A program made the position numbers and the translations under genes. A model generated the notes under the pieces. That model ran no database searches and was not told where the DNA came from. It saw only the letters and a program-made list of their open reading frames with translations. Below are positions 4,233 through 6,306 of a stretch of 6,306 bases of DNA, one piece after another. How positions within the stretch are numbered: position 1 is the stretch's first letter; each line of letters starts with the position of its first letter. Source of the stretch: an uncultured Planctomycetia bacterium (GTDB lineage: Bacteria > Planctomycetota > UBA1135 > GCA-002686595); the NCBI GenBank assembly GCA_938003765.1, contig CALKYE010000050.1:1-6306 (forward strand), given 5' to 3'.

Positions 4233-6306
4233 AACTGGTGCGCATCGTGCTGCGCGACTACCGCGGCGTGCGCGAGCTTGCGCTCGAGCCGGCGCTCGAC
4301 GGCGTGACCGTGGTGGTCGGTCCGAACGAAACGGGCAAGTCCAGCGTGAGCGAGGCGCTCCAGGTCGTGCTCGAGCACTTGGACAGCTCGAACAAGGCCG
4401 CCGTGCGCGAACTGCGGCCGATCGGACGCGACGTGGGCCCGCAGGTCGAAGTCGAGCTGCAGAGCGGCCCCTACCGCTTCGTGTACCGCAAGACCTGGCT
4501 CAAGCGGCCCGCCACGGAGCTGACGATCCTCGAGCCACGGCGCGAGCAGCTCACCGGACGCGAGGCGCACGAGCGCGTGCTCGCGCTGCTGGCCGAAACC
4601 GTCGACATGCCGCTGTTCAAGGCGCTGAGCGTCGCCCAGGGTCACGCGCAGGAGCGGCTCGCGCTCTCCGACCAGACCTGGGTCTCGCGCGCGCTCGACC
4701 GCGCCGCCGGCGGAGCCTCGAGCGGTGCGCGCGAGCTGAACCTGTTCGAGCGCGCGCGCGAGGAGTTCGAGAGCTACTTCACGCGCACGGGCAAGGAAGG
4801 CAAGCGACTCAGCGAGCCGCGCGAGCGCGCGGAGGCTTTGGAACTCGAGCGCGCGCCGTTGGCCAGCATGCTGGTCACGTTGGAGTCGGACGTGGCCGAG
4901 ACCGCGCGCCTGGCCGAGGCGCTGCGCGCGGACGACGAAGCGCTGACGCGCGAGCGTACGGCCAAACGCGCGCTCGACGCACGACTCCTCGAGCTCGAGC
5001 AGTCGCGCGAACGTGCGGAGCGCGCCGACAAGGACGTCGCGGGCGCTCAGGCTGCGCTCCAGCTCGCGCGCGACGCGGCGAGCGACCGGCGCCTACTGGC
5101 GGAGCAGGCCGAGCAGGCGCGCCAGCGGCTGTCCGAGAGCCAGACGCGCGCGCTCGAACGCGCTCCGGCCCTCGAGCAAGCCCGCGAGCGACAGAGCGCA
5201 GCTGCAAGCGCGTTCGAGCAGCGCCAACGCGAGGCCACCGCGACGCGCGAACTGGCGCGCGCTCGCGCGGCCGACGAGACGGCGGTTCGCGATCGCGCCG
5301 ACCTGGGCGTGCTGCGCGAGCGGCGTGAGAAGCTCGCGGCCGCGCAAGCCGAGCTCGTGCGCCAACGCGCGCGCCTGGGCGATCCGCCGCTCGACGCCCG
5401 ACGCGTGGCGGCGCTGCGCAAGCAGCACACCGAACTCGAAGTCTCCGCAGCAAGCGCAGCGGCCGCGGCGCCGAAGCTGCGGCTGCGCGCGCTGCGTGCG
5501 CTGGAGCTGAACGTCGACGGCGGCCTCCGCGCCCTCGCGCCCGACGAGGTGCTCGAGCTGACCGGCGACGCGCGTCGGCGCGTCGAGCTCGCCCAGACGC
5601 TCGAACTCGAACTCGCGCCCGGCGCCGACTCCGCGGCGGCGGCGCGCGCCCACGCGGCGCGCCTGGGGAAGTGGCGCGACGAGCTGGCGTCGCTCGGCGT
5701 TCGCGACCTCGCCGAAGCCGAGCAGCGCCTGGCGCTGGAGGCCGACGCGCGAGCGCGCATCGAGGCTTTGAACGCGACCTGCGCAGGCTTGCTGCACGAC
5801 CTGAGCCCCGAGCAGATGGAGGCCAAGATCGAACGGCTCGCCGCGCGTGTCGCAGCGCACGGAACGCATAGCGCGGATGCGGGAGCGCTGCCGCAGTCGG
5901 CGCACGAGGCGCAGCAGCTCCGCCAGGAGGCCGAGGCTCTGGCGGAGCGCGCCCAGCGCGAGTTGGACGAGGCGCTGGCCGCCGCACGCGCGGCCGACGC
6001 GCACGCGGTCAAGCTCGAGACCGAGCAGCACGCTCTGGCGCAGAACCTCGAACTGGCGCGCGCGGAGTGCGCTCGCGCAGAGACAGCGCTGGCGACGGCG
6101 CGCAGCGAGCAACCCGACGAGCGGCTCGACGAGCTCGAACGCGTCGCGCAGGAGCGTCTGCGCGCGCTGGAGGAACTCGCACAGCTGGCGCGAGCCGCGG
6201 TCGAGCAGATGGCGCCGGCCGCACTCGAGCTGCAGGCGGCCAACAAGCACCGCGTCGTCGCCGATCTCGAGCAGCGCCTCGCCGCGCACCGCGAGCAGAA
6301 GGCGCG
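4229..6306 (+). CDS. sbcC: SbcC/Rad50-type ATPase, N-terminal part (runs off window)
   Basis: I translated this frame from the ATG at 4229 and found no stop to the window end: 692 complete codons of an SMC-like ATPase that partners SbcD, closes on DNA and gates the nuclease. The N-terminus MKLVRIVLRDYRGVRE is followed by Walker A GPNETGKSS (31-39), a probable Q-loop at SVAQGHAQERL (Q137) and FESYFTRTGKEGK (180-192), a stretch I associate with the actinobacterial-type branch. From about 200 it is Ala/Glu/Arg/Leu-rich coiled coil. Around 418-466 the coil is broken by a segment with alternating hydrophobics and a Gly pair (LELNVDGGLRALAPDEV), probably a beta domain, and coil resumes from about 470. 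The only cysteines are C518 and C614, so there is no CxxC zinc hook in the visible part. Walker B, signature motif and C-terminal ATPase half lie beyond 6306. The ATGA overlap with sbcD indicates coupled translation. Confidence 0.9.
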   Translation, partial: MKLVRIVLRDYRGVRELALEPALDGVTVVVGPNETGKSSVSEALQVVLEHLDSSNKAAVRELRPIGRDVGPQVEVELQSGPYRFVYRKTWLKRPATELTILEPRREQLTGREAHERVLALLAETVDMPLFKALSVAQGHAQERLALSDQTWVSRALDRAAGGASSGARELNLFERAREEFESYFTRTGKEGKRLSEPRERAEALELERAPLASMLVTLESDVAETARLAEALRADDEALTRERTAKRALDARLLELEQSRERAERADKDVAGAQAALQLARDAASDRRLLAEQAEQARQRLSESQTRALERAPALEQARERQSAAASAFEQRQREATATRELARARAADETAVRDRADLGVLRERREKLAAAQAELVRQRARLGDPPLDARRVAALRKQHTELEVSAASAAAAAPKLRLRALRALELNVDGGLRALAPDEVLELTGDARRRVELAQTLELELAPGADSAAAARAHAARLGKWRDELASLGVRDLAEAEQRLALEADARARIEALNATCAGLLHDLSPEQMEAKIERLAARVAAHGTHSADAGALPQSAHEAQQLRQEAEALAERAQRELDEALAAARAADAHAVKLETEQHALAQNLELARAECARAETALATARSEQPDERLDELERVAQERLRALEELAQLARAAVEQMAPAALELQAANKHRVVADLEQRLAAHREQKA

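Noticed and set aside
4189..5328. 379-codon plus-strand frame overlapping the start of sbcC
   Set aside because: Its translation is arginine/alanine repeats; the correct frame from 4229 gives Walker A and the SbcC N-terminus.
5600..5617. Short tandem hexamer CTCGAACTCGAACTCGCG
   Set aside because: It encodes Leu-Glu repeats in the SbcC interior and is explained by codon use; too short to call a repeat element.
5047..6246. 399-codon Ser/Ala-rich and 398-codon minus-strand frames opposite the sbcC coiled coil
   Set aside because: Repetitive GAG/CGC/GCG codons of a coiled coil produce serine- or leucine-rich antisense frames; no supporting motif or start context is present.
1..6306. tRNA, rRNA, CRISPR array, insertion sequence or phage elements
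   Set aside because: I looked on both strands and saw no spaced direct repeats, terminal inverted repeats with a transposase, or tRNA-like cloverleaf ends.

Overview
The window is GC-rich (about 70% by eye) bacterial chromosomal DNA with five recognisable genes in two divergent groups. Third codon positions are almost all G or C. Shine-Dalgarno sequences are weak or absent before every start I could place, and the one gene-flanking promoter I can propose would give leaderless or nearly leaderless mRNA. This fits a high-GC lineage such as some Planctomycetota, Myxococcota or Actinomycetota. The two nuclease genes resemble the actinobacterial-type SbcCD branch, but similar proteins occur elsewhere. 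I cannot fix the phylum, and there is no rRNA, tRNA or mobile element to help.

Left part, minus strand (34 to 2620). A polytopic membrane glycosyltransferase of the ArnT/PMT (GT39/GT83) type is followed downstream by folE, GTP cyclohydrolase I, the first enzyme of tetrahydrofolate synthesis. Between them lies a spacer of about 170 bp holding a 9-bp perfect inverted repeat and a canonical G-quadruplex motif. The folE start is uncertain: three candidate starts (918 GTG, 795 ATG, 615 GTG) differ by 101 codons.

Centre (2621 to 2698). A 78-bp divergent intergenic region separates the glycosyltransferase from the rightward genes. It carries a plausible promoter in each direction, and their -35 elements appear to overlap.

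Right part, plus strand (2699 to 6306). Three tightly packed genes look like one operon. They are a 129-aa ACT-domain (CASTOR/ACT_7-like) protein, an SbcD/Mre11-type metallophosphoesterase starting 10 nt later, and an SbcC/Rad50-type ATPase whose ATG overlaps the sbcD stop (ATGA). The SbcC gene runs off the right edge, so only its first 692 codons are visible: the N-terminal ATPase half and much of the coiled coil. SbcC and SbcD together should form an ATP-dependent nuclease that processes DNA ends, hairpins or crosslinked ends. Two features set this pair apart from E. coli SbcCD: substituted metal ligands in SbcD, and no zinc-hook CxxC in the visible part of SbcC, where a short non-coiled, probably beta-rich segment interrupts the coiled coil instead.

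I see no CRISPR array, insertion sequence, phage gene or clear defence island. The most interesting content is the divergent SbcCD subtype, its link to an ACT-domain protein, and the small DNA-structure motifs.
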